From: Lineus longissimus
Lineage: Eukaryota; Nemertea; Pilidiophora; Heteronemertea; Lineidae
Assembly (NCBI RefSeq): GCF_910592395.1
Contig: NC_088308.1
Coordinates: 7,395,001-7,459,000 of the forward strand
Length of the DNA: 64,000 bases
Reading direction: 5' to 3'
Below, piece after piece: positions 38,351-49,440 of the stretch (its first letter is position 1; every line of letters begins with the position of its first letter). The notes under the pieces are model-generated. The model had not been told where the DNA came from. It ran no database searches and worked only from the letters and a program-made list of their open reading frames with translations. Made by a program: the position numbers and the translations under genes.

Positions 38351-38774
38351 ATCGCCAATATTTTAATTTTGAGTTTTTGTTTAAATCTTTTAAACAACTT
38401 TCGCGAACTGTAAAAATTAAGAACTGCGGTGCTTAGGTTAACCGCAGTCTCGTCAAATGATCATCGGCGGAAAACATGGATACGATAGGATCGCTAATAT
38501 TTCAAGTTTGAGTTTTTTGTTTAAATCTTTAAGCAACTTTCGCGAACTGTAAAAATTAAGAACTGCGGTGTTTATGTTTACCGCAGTCTCGTCGAATGAT
38601 CATAGGCGGAAAACATGGATACGATAGGATCGCTAATATTTCAAGTTTGAGTTTTTTGTTTAAATCTTTAAGCAACTTTCGAGAACTGTAAAAATTAAGA
38701 ACTGCGGTGTTTAGGTTTACTGCAGTCTCGTCAAATGATCATAGGCGGAAAACATGGATACGATAGGATTGCGT
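38351..38774 (+). repeat. 139-bp minisatellite, three copies, with internal hairpin
   Basis: Three head-to-tail copies start near 38351, 38491 and 38629. The marker aactgcggtg falls at 38422, 38561 and 38700, giving a 139-bp period. Copies 2 and 3 are closer to each other than to copy 1, which has cttagg and tcatcgg variants. Each unit contains ACTGCGGT, an 8-10 nt spacer and ACCGCAGT, an 8-bp hairpin stem. Copy 3 weakens it to ACTGCAGT. A short open frame runs off the last copy (38735-38980) but looks accidental. Confidence 0.9.
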
Positions 38775-41097
38775 GTACTTCAACGAGACAATGCAATACT
38801 GACAACAGAGGAACAGTCATAATTTTCGACTCAACGGTCGAAAATCCTGTTTGCAAGGTCATAGCTACACCTTTTTATAAAGGGAGATGTTGGTGTCCTT
38901 TCAAGGAAGATCAAAAAGGCTTTGAAGGTATATGGAATCTTAAAATGTCTGGTTCAGCGAAAAAAACAAAGACACGTTGATGTTAGAATATCACTGGCAA
39001 CGAGGATTGGATGGAATTTATAGAATATGTATCTTTAACGCGTTGAGAGTATCAAAAGAAAGATCATTATTTTCAGTTCATTTTAAAGAAAAATGCAAGC
39101 AAACCACCAAAAAGAAGTTTTATTTTATCAGTCGAAGACTGAGAATGCTTTGATGATATACAAAGAATGCGATCATAAAGAAAAAAACAGACGACAATCT
39201 GCCTAGAATTGCCAGTTTGATCTATGGAATCCTAAAATATCCCAACCGGACCAATAAAAATAGACGGTAAGCATGATATTTTTAACACTACCTGTAGACG
39301 TATTTTCAAAAGTTATTGCCGGCGCTTTATACTTCTGGTGAGCCCTTTCATCCGCCCTCACATCGAAAAAGCCATGGCCTTCCATCCTGGCGATACTGTG
39401 ACACTGGTTGGTATGAATGAATGAAAGACGGAGAAAGGCTTGGCGTCAATCGAGGTGCTCTGCCGCCCCTTGACAATGCTTGAGAAACAAAAAGTACCTG
39501 TACATGTAGTCATATAGTCATGTAGTAAGTGAAATTTGCATTTTTTCATTCCCTATCACAGAACGACACCAGTATTACAGATATAATTCACAACAACAAT
39601 ACATGTAATTGCAATAAGTAGTACATGTATTCCAACTATTCTTGCAATATATTGTTTCTCAAGGGACGATGTGCTTTAACATGTTTCAAAAAGTGCCTAT
39701 ATTTTCTCAGTTTGCACTGTTTTTGAAATATTCTTCGGAAAAAAATGTGTGACGAAAACACAATCGATGCCTTCCACATAATGTACATGAAGTAAAATAG
39801 AAAAGTCCTTTGGAGGACTTCCAATATGTGAACACCACTCGGGTTCGGCGAGGATATAGAAAATTCTCAAGTTATTACCTGTCACGTAGATGCAATACAC
39901 AACTGGCTTGAAACATTAACTTTTTGCTCCGATAACCATGCCATGAACACACAAAAAAAGTGTCTCTTGCATGAAAATGACATGTTTGCACTTACACTGT
40001 AACAAACTATCGATAGACGATTATTTCTTCTCTACAAGGTTAGCGGAATAACAAACAATGTACAAACAATACACTATAAATATATCGTCTGCCTTCAAAT
40101 GACGTATCTTGAACGGATTTGTTATTCAAAACAAACAAACTTCTCTATTATCTAAAACTAGCAAAACGTGGAGCAAAAAGAAGCTTATAAATAACCCCAG
40201 GCATATTACTGGGTGTGTCAAAAAAAGTTGAACGATTATTAAGATGCAAAGAAGCGATCATAAAATAACTCTGATCGTTTTTCAACGAGTATAGCTTTGC
40301 CAATCCATAATATTTTGTTACAGAGGCTGTGAAGAGATATTTTGACAGTCCGGCTCTTTTGATGTAAATAATGAAATGGCCAGGGGCCATGTGATTGCCT
40401 GTGGTCAGAGACAGGAATATTGATTTCGTTGTAGTTACAGAGACTTTGTTTTCTGTGACAGTATTGTATATCAAAGTCACCCACAGATGAGCAAAAGGCC
40501 GGTAAGAATTCCTTTATTACAAGACCAAGTATCGAAAAGTTTGTTGCCACCTTCGCCAGCGATATATTCACCGCTTGGCTGGCGAACTATGTATCAACTT
40601 CAGATTTTAATGATGCTATATAGATCACAGGTTATGTCAAAGTTTATACATCAGAAACTATTATCCACTGCCTTGCTGTATTTGCTCTGATGAGGGAAAC
40701 CTACGAGACAGAGACACGGCCTTTGGCGGTGGGAACGAAAACGGGAAGTCATTATTTGTTTGATTAGTCGCTTTGCGGGGAAAGTATATACATGTATTTC
40801 ATTTCTTATTTGACAGGGTTTTTTTGTTCAGACTCTATAACTCATCGGAAACTAATTGATTGCTTTTGTCAGTGAATTAGCCGACATCAAGGCTGACCAA
40901 AATGTCAATAGGTATCTTCAAATGTCTCGAAGTTTGTCCATATCAAGCCGGTACAAAAATTTGACCATATTATGCTAGTCATATGTAATGAAAGCATTCG
41001 AGTTCACGATTCATCACTGCAGCAGTGACTCTGCTTCTTCTTCTAGAACGTATGATGACGTAGTATTCCATGTCGCAAATCCCGAGAAGATTATCAT
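38775..41097. other. Presumed giant intron, part 8: no supported gene
   Basis: Overlapping minus-strand frames of 110 codons (40480-40148; 40571-40239) lack any recognisable domain. At 40208 the sequence ctgggtgtgtcaaaaaaagt resembles a Tc1/mariner-type transposon end, but no partner end is visible. Confidence 0.4.
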
Positions 41098-41170
41098 AAG
41101 ATTCTTATTTAAGAATCTTATTCTTATTCATGTTGTACATGATCATGTACAATCATACAAGATTCTTGTA
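41098..41170. repeat. Cluster of three palindromes
   Basis: Three palindromes follow each other. At 41098-41119 the arms AAGATTCTTA and TAAGAATCTT are separated by 2 nt. At 41133-41152 is the perfect palindrome TTGTACATGATCATGTACAA. At 41158-41170 is ACAAGATTCTTGT. The outer two share the AAGATTCTT core and can also pair with each other around the middle one, giving a larger cruciform. A further acaagattctta lies at 41329-41340. Confidence 0.85.
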
Positions 41171-43308
41171 AGATTCTCAGTGGAATTCCATAGGAAGTAA
41201 TGACAAATATGGTACTAGAGTGTTTTGATTATCTTCCTGAAGTGAGGTCGAAACTTCGCAGCCTACGTACTATACAGTATATACTAAAAGGATGAGAACC
41301 AAACCATAAAGTGCTCAACCACCCGCCACAAGATTCTTAGTGTATTCTTTAAGTATGCCGCCTGGACAAAATTGGTCATTCCTTCCATTGCTTTTCTTGT
41401 CATTCCATTCTCGGCACGACACCAACTAAATCTAAATATCCTGTTTTTCAGAACAGACAAAGCACGAAATCAATTTGCCACTTTTTGCCAAATCACTGCT
41501 GAAATAACATTCACTTAGCTAGCAAAATATTGTGATTCGATGGTCTGCCATCCCCGCCAGAAATAGCATGTTCTGCTTCTTTCAAAAACATGGCAGTAAT
41601 TTTCTATTTGTTCTATTGATTTCCTTTTGCCGACATGCATAATGTTTTTCCATGTAATACCCGCGATTGCATGATGCGAAACGTATCACGTCATTTGAAG
41701 GATGACTGGAGATACTGCCCTATAGCCCGCGGTCAAAGGCGTTATGATGAGAGGAAGTTATTACCTGGGGCTGGTTTCTGAAATCACGATCTCATATAGT
41801 TCGTTCGCCGCTACAGCTACTATAAATAAAGAGCATACGTCGTAATGAGGACATAATTGCATTTGATGTATGATTGCATTGGTATTCTTCGTTTTGAATC
41901 TATGGCTTCTCAAAGTGATGTTATTAACCTTCCGTCGATCTGGTTAAAACTCATTTTTTCAGACTGATCAGCAATATGATATATACCTTATACTACACGA
42001 AACTATTTGGAAGTCAAACGCATTCACATATTGGGGGCATACAAATTTGTATATGCATTCATCAGTACATCACAAATTATTTAAACCATCTTAAAGTCAT
42101 TGAAACAGCGCCGAAATTGCAAACTATGTCAGTCAGGAGAGCACAAACGTAACGCCAGCACAGCGCTAGCTCTCGACGCATCTATAAGCAGCGTTGAATA
42201 ATTTATGAAAGCAAGGCAGCACTCAGCCATCGACCGCTAGCTTTGCTGCGCCGAGTATAATCCCGCTGAATGCCCGAACCACGCTTCTGGTACGCCCGTT
42301 AGCTCCCCTAAATATTATCCACCCGAGCAAGTCATGAAATTGATTATGTCCGCTTCTTCTGTGCTATTTTCGTTCGTCCAAAGAAGCTAATTAATACTAA
42401 CATACCATTAGCATTTATGACATGCTGCTCTTTATGTAATTACCGCTGCGGAGGTTTTCTAGTAAATGTTCCTTCCTCTTGCCGGTATGTCTGTGCTTTC
42501 AGTCAAATTAGATCATGGATGCTCGGCCACATTATGGAGACAGAAACTACATGTACATCTAAAGCTTTCTAGATAGATGAATTTCGGACGCTAGGTAAAC
42601 TGATGCCTTCTTTACAGTATTGTATTACAGTTGGAGAGAGAGAAAGAATGGTTCTCTTAGGAAGGGTACTAGGCATACGTGAAGTTGCCTTTAGTCTCAT
42701 TTTTTATGACTCCCATCTAGAGAAATGAACTCAAATTCGAATTCAAATTCTCTTTCCCGGGCTACATTCACCAAGACTTACAGCAGTATAACCCTTTTTT
42801 GACTTTCTTGGAATATCTGAGAAAAATACTCCCTTTCGGACTATGTTCCCAAGCATGTATCCAAAAAAATCTCATTCCCTAGAAAATGAGAACGCCAATG
42901 TCACTCCTTACAGGACTCCCAGGGTTTTTTTGAAGTAATCTTAACCCTGGGACATATCTTTTACTGGTGATGATAAGCTGTGTGGGGGCAGGAGAGCCAT
43001 TTACCTCAGTCTTATTTCCAGCGGGCTTATCGTCAACAATGTACTTGGACGAACTTAGCTTTTAAGTATTTGCACTGTTGGTTATTTCCAAAAACCACAA
43101 CTATTAATAGCTGCTCAATCCATCGAGATCGCCATTGGCGTCAAGGGCCAGTAGCGGCGTAATCTCTTATCGATGTTACTTGTCCATCACAATGCTTCAT
43201 ATTTCATATTTTCATATTTCATATTTTCCCTTGTATTGATTCCTTCAATCGTCTGAACTCCGTTTCAGCGAAGTGACTTTTTGCCATGGCATAGAATTAC
43301 GAATGGGC
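41171..43308. other. Presumed giant intron, part 9: no supported gene
   Basis: Nothing here is recognisable as a gene. A short tandem run of tttcata/tttcatatt words lies at about 43196-43225. Confidence 0.45.
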
Positions 43309-43321
43309 GGGGGGGGGGGGG
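43309..43321 (+). repeat. Poly-G run (13 G)
   Basis: A homopolymer following a gggc, with no feature attached. Confidence 0.9.
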
Positions 43322-43589
43322 CTTCTGTAGATAAGCCGGTGCGTTGTATTCCGAATCTTTGTAAAGCCACGAGACATGTTCCATATGTCGGTTGTCAGCA
43401 CGACGGTGGCTTGTATTAATTCATAAGCCACAGTTACATGATAACACACACAGAAAGACAACATAATAAAAACAAGAAGATGTGTTATACTTCATTGCGT
43501 TTCATTCATTTCATTTCTATTATTATTTCATGTATATCACCAATGTACATCATGAATGAAATCATTACGCTGAGTCATATATCGGAAAT

Positions 43590-43855
43590 CTTCATGTGAA
43601 AATCCGAAGATTTTCCAATGAAAACCTCCACGTGTGAAATCACGTAGATTTCCTCGTGAAAAAACACGACAATTTTCACTCAGTTAAGAAAACACGAAAA
43701 TTGCCACGCGTCAAAACACGAAAATTTCCTCGTGTAAGACACGAAAATATTTAACTTGTGCAAACACGAAAATATCATCGTGTAAACACACGGACATTTC
43801 CTCGAGTTAAACACCAAGGATACCTGTCAAAACACAACCATTTTGACAACTGTCA
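43590..43855 (+). repeat. Degenerate tandem array of ~22-28 bp units with internal dyads
   Basis: About ten imperfect units follow one another. The clearest is ACACGAAAATTTCCTCGTGT followed by AAA, and others include acacgaaaattgccacgcgt, acacgaaaatatcatcgtgt and acacggacatttcctcgagt. Most units keep ACACGA at the left and a (T)CGTGT-like word at the right, so each can form its own small hairpin even though spacing and middle bases vary. One half of the array lies in an open plus-strand frame (43758-43946), which I regard as accidental. Confidence 0.75.
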
Positions 43856-46524
43856 AATATCATATCCTATGAATAAAACAAACCACAAAACATCCATCCG
43901 TTTAGTCAACAGTGTTGGTATCACATTTATCAATACCTCATTTTAAAACATCAGAAAACTATGAATCATGAACGTTACTAAACCATTCTACTGCACCAAT
44001 ATACACTTTATATATATTTACATGTATAACAATATACTACACTAATTAACTTGAGCCCCAAGGGGTTAAACATGAGACATGTTCATTAGATTGGATTCCG
44101 GATAAAGACCATTTGATTGAGATAACGTCAAGAGGTTACTGGAACCCACCAATAAAGTTGGCAACCTGAACTTGACACTGACAGCAATCTCCATGGGAAA
44201 GATTTCCGCACCCTTGCCCGGTTAAGGTTACCAACACCAGCACATTATTAACAAAGGATAGTCAATCTACATCATTCCGTTGTTTTGCCCCTCACCTCGC
44301 AGTCAAAAGAATTCAGCGGCTTTTGTATTTGAACAAAGCCCGCTCGCACCTAGGCCTAAATTCCCATTGTTCTACTGCTTTATCAAAGGGTTATCAGGGC
44401 AAATCTTGATAACATCGATCCCTCGAAACCGCTTTCATGGGGGTCGATGGGCTTAAATTGACAAGGGCAAATATACGTTATGAAGAGCTAATTAAGTACA
44501 TGTATCAGCCAAAAACTCCAGTTATGAAACTTAAAGAGCAACATGTTACCACATTTTGTTTATTCAAGATATGTATTATTTCAGGGTACTTGAGGTGAAA
44601 CCTACCCTTGAACTTGTCATTATGCCCGGTGTGTGTTTGAAGCTTTAATAAATACCTGGATCTACCCGATGGCAAAGATTTACCAAGTATCGCATCAAAA
44701 TGAACTAAACAGTACTCTTGTCAAGAGTTGCATTCAATTCAACATTGAGCAAAATAACTGCAGGCATATCCTGACGCAGATGAACCTAGTGATGCAGAAG
44801 TCACCAGTTTTATTTGGAAAATCTCAGTAATTGGTAGTCTTCGTGATCATCTCAGTCAAGCCTAAACCAGTCCCCAGCTAATAAACAATGCAACTCATTA
44901 ACACCTTCAGACGCAGCCGTTTTGAACTGTCTTTGACATCATAATTTGTTTGACGTAGGCCAGGTTCGCATTATTTACAAAATAGCATCACACGTTGTGT
45001 CGTGTATTCATCCGAATGGTCGGCGTATCAACACAATCACAGAGGAAAGCCATGTGAAGTAAAGACAAGTGATACCATAGAATATCAACGTTAACCTTTT
45101 ACCAGAAATCTCATTACTACTGTCACCTTATTATCATTTCTCGAGAAAATGGCTTTCAGATTTTTGATGATTTCAAACGAAAACGTAGTACATGTAGTTG
45201 ATGAAAAAAATGTCATATGGCATCAAATACATGTATCTATGGAGATTTAAGGTGTTATGATATTCCTTGGCCTTCTTCATAAAGCTTGCAAACATTTTAA
45301 ACACAACCAGTCTAGAATCTGAAAGAAACTAACAAAACAAGAAAATAACGTCACTATTGACTCTAGTGCGTGTAACATTTACTTCTATATTCAACCATTC
45401 ATCACAAAACAAAATCAGTTCTAACAGGTCAAAGTATCTACATGTAAGTGATAGCGGAGGACTATCAACAAAAGTTTGGGTATTAAAGGGATGTTATCCC
45501 GCCATGCAAAATCTGCTGACAAAAACATTACTGTTAGCTGTGAGTGCTTCCTCTACATAATACTGTTCTTCCAACAGGCCCAGAAGAACCTGTAGCTTAA
45601 CCACTCCTTAACATTCCTGCTCTGATCGAACATGTGATCATAAGTCAAACTTGCACTGATAGATTCTGTGGTCTCTGCGTGCAATTTCCAATCATACGAA
45701 ATCTTCTGATGACAAGTCGCAACCAGAATGCTGGGATTAGATCACTTTAAGTGGAGACCAACTGAAAAGCGACCAATTTTAAATGACAGGATGTAATAGA
45801 TAACACCTTAGTTCTGACAAACTTGTCATGTCAATCTTGATAAAATCAATGCTTCGGATATACTAACTATATTTCTATCACAACCTTTTGATGATACCGA
45901 CACAAATATCGGTCACTCTTCGATCTCCTAAACCAAACATGAAGAATAGCGACTCTAACTCTACTGTTCTCGTCATCCCAATGAAAATGATAAGTTACAC
46001 CATCAAGTCTTTGCAGCCGATCAATCTACTCTCTCAATTTGTTGGCATCTATCAATTAACTATTTAACTACCTATCTATCTAAGCATTACAAAACTACCC
46101 AAGTATTCAAGATAGGTAAAAACCACGTTAGTTAGCAACAAACAGCCTACAGACCTTATGTAATTTGAGGAATAAATTTAAGTCATATCGTGCCTTCTTA
46201 AACCAGTTTCAGAGTTGTCATAATATTGTTATATCCCATTATCTACAGCATATTGTCGTTGCAATGTTAGTCTTACATGTTGCAGTTCGGAAGTAATCGC
46301 CACGTATCACAAACTGGTGTTTGTATATACATGTATGGCAGTCAGCGAAATTACACCCCTTCATCAACTTACTTAATAAGCACCTTCGACTTAGACCACA
46401 GTTGGTCAAGGAAACCCTTTCCCGCTATGTTCACTGTCTCCCTTCTCGCCGAAGAGGTGATTCAGCATTGCACAAAACCTACTACTCAAATGCCGGTGTA
46501 GCTGCCTAAAATGCCCAGTCCGGA
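43856..46524. other. Presumed giant intron, part 10: nothing seen
   Basis: No gene, RNA or clear repeat is visible. Only short unsupported frames are present. Confidence 0.45.
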
Positions 46525-46650
46525 AAATGTGTCCGTCAATATTGTATGGGACTGATGTATACGATTCTATAGATACCATGACTTCACGTATAATAGAATC
46601 ATTCGTCCCCCGGAAACTATTTTTCTGGGGCATTTCAAATGTTTACACCT
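46525..46650 (+). repeat. Dispersed ~140-bp repeat family, copy 3
   Basis: This begins aaatgtgtccgtcaatat, has gattctatagataccatga in the middle, and ends gcatttcaaatgtttacacc. The middle and last 30 bp match copy 2 at 37516-37658 closely. Confidence 0.6.
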
Positions 46651-46740
46651 GGCAATGCTTTCTAAACCAACCCTTGTCATCGTATTAATCTTTATAAATG
46701 TCTTGTTTCTAATTCGGAGACACTAAACTCTGCACATCCA

Positions 46741-46746
46741 TTTATT
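46741..46746 (-). promoter_or_regulatory. Candidate VAChT polyadenylation signal (AATAAA)
   Basis: Reading downstream of the VAChT stop on the minus strand, this is the first AATAAA I see, about 530 nt past the stop codon. It would give a 3' UTR of about 550 nt. It is only a hexamer match in AT-rich DNA. Confidence 0.3.
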
Positions 46747-47057
46747 AAGACAAACACACAACTAATAGGGAATTGATTAAACCCTGACTTTTTTGGGGGG
46801 CAGAATAAATTGTCTTTTTCCCTACTCACGAAATAATCCCGCGAGTTTATGCGGAATAAATCTAGAAATATCTTTTCCTTATTTTCGATACACATGTACA
46901 AGGTTAACAAAAAGCTACAAAGCCAATTTCGAAACAAAACTAATCTGTTCGTCAAAAACGCCAGGGTCAAACCTTAACAGTCATATCATCTGGTGGAAAA
47001 AGATCAAATAACTGCCCTGCAATACATGTAGTATTATTAACGTCCACTGCCATGCCA

Positions 47058-47084
47058 GTTGTCTCATTCATGAACTGGGACAAC
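47058..47084. repeat. Imperfect dyad in the presumed VAChT 3' UTR
   Basis: GTTGTC and GACAAC flank a TTCATGAA core over 27 nt, with a one-base offset. It lies about 190 nt after the VAChT stop codon and could form a small RNA hairpin in the transcript. Confidence 0.5.
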
Positions 47085-47272
47085 CCCAACACCGCACGTC
47101 TCAGCGTTGTATTTGAAGACGTTTGATTCGACCATGGTCACAACCAGCCCTTACCCACCTGCAATGCCTAGCATCCCAGGAAACCCATCACGAAGTAGCG
47201 TGATGAATCACCTGCAATCACTCGGGCATACAGTCTGTTGAGCGATGACATTTTCAACCGTTTCTTTCACTG

Positions 47273-49021
47273 TCAGTAGTCCGAATCAGATGACTCTAGA
47301 ATGTTAGTAGTGTCAGCATACGGCGAGTCTTTCTGCGATCTCGTCTTCATCCTCTGATGCGAATTATGATTAGAATTGGGCATGGTCGCGTTCATGTTAT
47401 TCACGGTCTTTTGTTCCGTGTGACCTGGTTCATAGAGTGGGTTCACTATCTCCGCATTCCCCTTCTGGTCAGGAGTGAGAGAGTACTCCAGGTGGTTCTT
47501 CATTTCGCCAACCTCCTTCGGATCTGTACTGGCAATGTCATTCATCTGATATGTTTTATATTTCTGATGCGGTGGATCGTCAACGAGAACGCTACTTTCA
47601 TTTTCGAACGGTTTATAGTCATAGATATGTCGCAGGAAAATAAGCATTGGCGCGTACATGATATTGCTGAGAAATATTCCTATATTTAGCCACATGAAGC
47701 CTATACTATGTACAATAGAGGCGGCTACAATGGGACCAAAGGCATAGGCTAGGGAATAACTGATATCAGCAATAGCGTATACACTGCCGTAAATGGAGAC
47801 GTGTCTGACGTCCACGAGGTAACCTAATGTTGGTAATATTGCAGTATCTACAAGAGCAATACCGTAGCAGATACCACAAATAGGTAGCATGAGTACAGCA
47901 AATGACTTGCAGAACGGTACTATTAGACAACACACGCCCTCGAGGGCGAGACCTCCAGCAGCCATTGCCCATTGGTATTGTGGGTATTTCTTGGCCATTT
48001 TGACAGTTAAGTAAACGCCGAGGATGTGGGGAAAGAAAGCCGGTAGCCAGATCATCCCCATCTCCCATTCGCTAGCGTCCATTGTCTCTCTCATCCAAAT
48101 CGCAATAGTAGGTTCGAGGAACGCTAGGGACACATTTGCCATGACAAGGGCTCCAGCGCAGCATGCTATGTAAGGGTCAATGATCAGTTTGTGGATCGGG
48201 GTTCCTTTGGGCATTTCCTTTGAGAATTCCGCCCTCATTTGCCGGACAGGTTTCATCACCGCTAACAGAATGAAACCGTCAAATAGAGCGATTGTTGCGA
48301 GGAACAGGAATGGGACTTGTTTACCGGCGAATTGATACAGCACACCTCCGAACGGCGGTGCGACCAAGCACCCGAATGATATGAAAGCCAGGGCAATACC
48401 GAGAGCAGTACTTCTTTCGGTTTCTTCTGTAAATCTGTCCGCGATCATGGCAAGTCCTGACGTGTCGGCGAATGCTGACCCCAAGCCCTGTAAACTCCTG
48501 GCGACAAATAGCACTGCATAGCTCTCACCGAAAGCGAAGAAAGCCGTAGAGAGAAATATGACGGATAAGCCAAACATCATGGGTAGATCATAACCGTACC
48601 TATCGATAAGAGTACCAGAGAGGGGGTTGAACAGCAACTGAACAATAGCTTTTGAAGCAAACAACACTCCTACTGCAGTGTCCTCAGAGTCATATATTCT
48701 CTCATCAAGTGTCCGTTTCGGCGCGGAGTAGTTATAAACTGGTGTATAAGACCGGTTACCATCAGCGTCCGTCCCATTGACTGATATAGAATAGTTGTAT
48801 CCACCAACTAAGAAATATGTCGGTTCACCCCAAGCATTGATACTCCGTAAGTAATCCGGAATGATTGGTACGATGACCATGTACAACATGTTATCCAAAA
48901 GGAGGGCGATGCATACTGTTATTAACACTAGTTTTCGCTGAGTTTTGTGCTCGTGGATTTTGTCGTTAAGTTGCTTTGCAACCACAGAAAGGTCTTTGTT
49001 GATGATCGGAATGACAGGCAT
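47273..49021 (-). CDS. SLC18A3: Vesicular acetylcholine transporter (VAChT, SLC18A3/unc-17 type)
   Basis: This 582-residue, intronless protein loads acetylcholine into synaptic vesicles by exchange with lumenal protons. It is a 12-helix major-facilitator carrier of the SLC18 family. TM1 carries the VAChT hallmark ALLLDNMLYMVIVPIIPDYL (residues 39-58, with Asp43). A lumenal loop (about 59-112) has four N-glycosylation sequons (N76, N82, N89, N97). FASKA contains Lys124, and NPLSG...IDRYGYD (132-145) is the loop 2-3 motif. TM5 has the antiporter motif GIALAFISFGCLVAPPFGG (208-226). DPYIA, FLEPTIAIWM, and SEWEMGMIWLPAFFPHILG follow. The TM10-11 acidic residues are Asp392 (VDTAILPTL) and Asp419 (IADISYS), which with Lys124 match the ion pair and proton-coupling sites known in vertebrate VAChT. 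VAChT-type residues throughout argue against a monoamine transporter. The cytosolic tail (about 465-582) is long and has VLVDDPP where mammals have VLLDEPP. The start is firm: the context is AAACATG and an in-frame TAG lies 14 codons upstream (49063-49061). A single uninterrupted coding exon is typical of this gene. Confidence 0.98.
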   Translation of the reverse strand: MPVIPIINKDLSVVAKQLNDKIHEHKTQRKLVLITVCIALLLDNMLYMVIVPIIPDYLRSINAWGEPTYFLVGGYNYSISVNGTDADGNRSYTPVYNYSAPKRTLDERIYDSEDTAVGVLFASKAIVQLLFNPLSGTLIDRYGYDLPMMFGLSVIFLSTAFFAFGESYAVLFVARSLQGLGSAFADTSGLAMIADRFTEETERSTALGIALAFISFGCLVAPPFGGVLYQFAGKQVPFLFLATIALFDGFILLAVMKPVRQMRAEFSKEMPKGTPIHKLIIDPYIACCAGALVMANVSLAFLEPTIAIWMRETMDASEWEMGMIWLPAFFPHILGVYLTVKMAKKYPQYQWAMAAGGLALEGVCCLIVPFCKSFAVLMLPICGICYGIALVDTAILPTLGYLVDVRHVSIYGSVYAIADISYSLAYAFGPIVAASIVHSIGFMWLNIGIFLSNIMYAPMLIFLRHIYDYKPFENESSVLVDDPPHQKYKTYQMNDIASTDPKEVGEMKNHLEYSLTPDQKGNAEIVNPLYEPGHTEQKTVNNMNATMPNSNHNSHQRMKTRSQKDSPYADTTNILESSDSDY

Positions 49022-49060
49022 GTTTGCGGTTACGTTCGCACCAAATGGAAAGAAGGAATG

Positions 49061-49376
49061 CTAGTTTAGGTCAGCCAAGAGATGATGACTACAGCGTGAA
49101 GTTGAAAATGTTTACAAGACCCTACCTGGGTTATAACATGCTTTTCCTGCGTCTCGTGAAACTCACTTCCAGAATCAGTAATCGAATTTATGAATCACAC
49201 AGTATGATGAAACCGATCTCCGGGTTACTCCGATTCGTCACTCGCGGAGACACAAAGTTAGTAAAGTATTTGCAGAAAGTTAGTCCGCTCAGTTTGAAAG
49301 CATAATCCACAGCCAGAAGCTAGTAATGTCATTCACATGCTGAAATTTCCATTCAATTCGAGAAAGGTATATTTAC
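49061..49376 (-). other. Candidate 5' UTR intron of VAChT
   Basis: On the minus strand a donor AAG|GTAAAT (GT at 49376-49375) is followed about 315 nt later by an acceptor ending ggctgacctaaactag (AG at 49062-49061) with a good branch sequence, ctgac. Splicing would join an upstream leader to a VAChT exon starting at 49060, 39 nt before the ATG. In flies and worms the leader exon is shared with ChAT, so this donor could alternatively join to the acceptor at 7860-7859. Confidence 0.45.
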
Positions 49377-49440
49377 CTTAGAAAATCTGTAGTTTTTTCC
49401 ACTTTTCCCAGCGAATATCCAGCGTCGACCAATTGCAAAA
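49377..49440 (-). other. Candidate non-coding leader exon of the cholinergic locus (3' part)
   Basis: This is the sequence just upstream of the donor at 49376. Its 3' boundary is set by that donor. Its 5' limit is unknown and could lie anywhere from about 49440 to 49600. It contains no ATG-initiated frame of note, as expected of the shared R-type exon described in the cholinergic loci of other animals. Confidence 0.35.
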
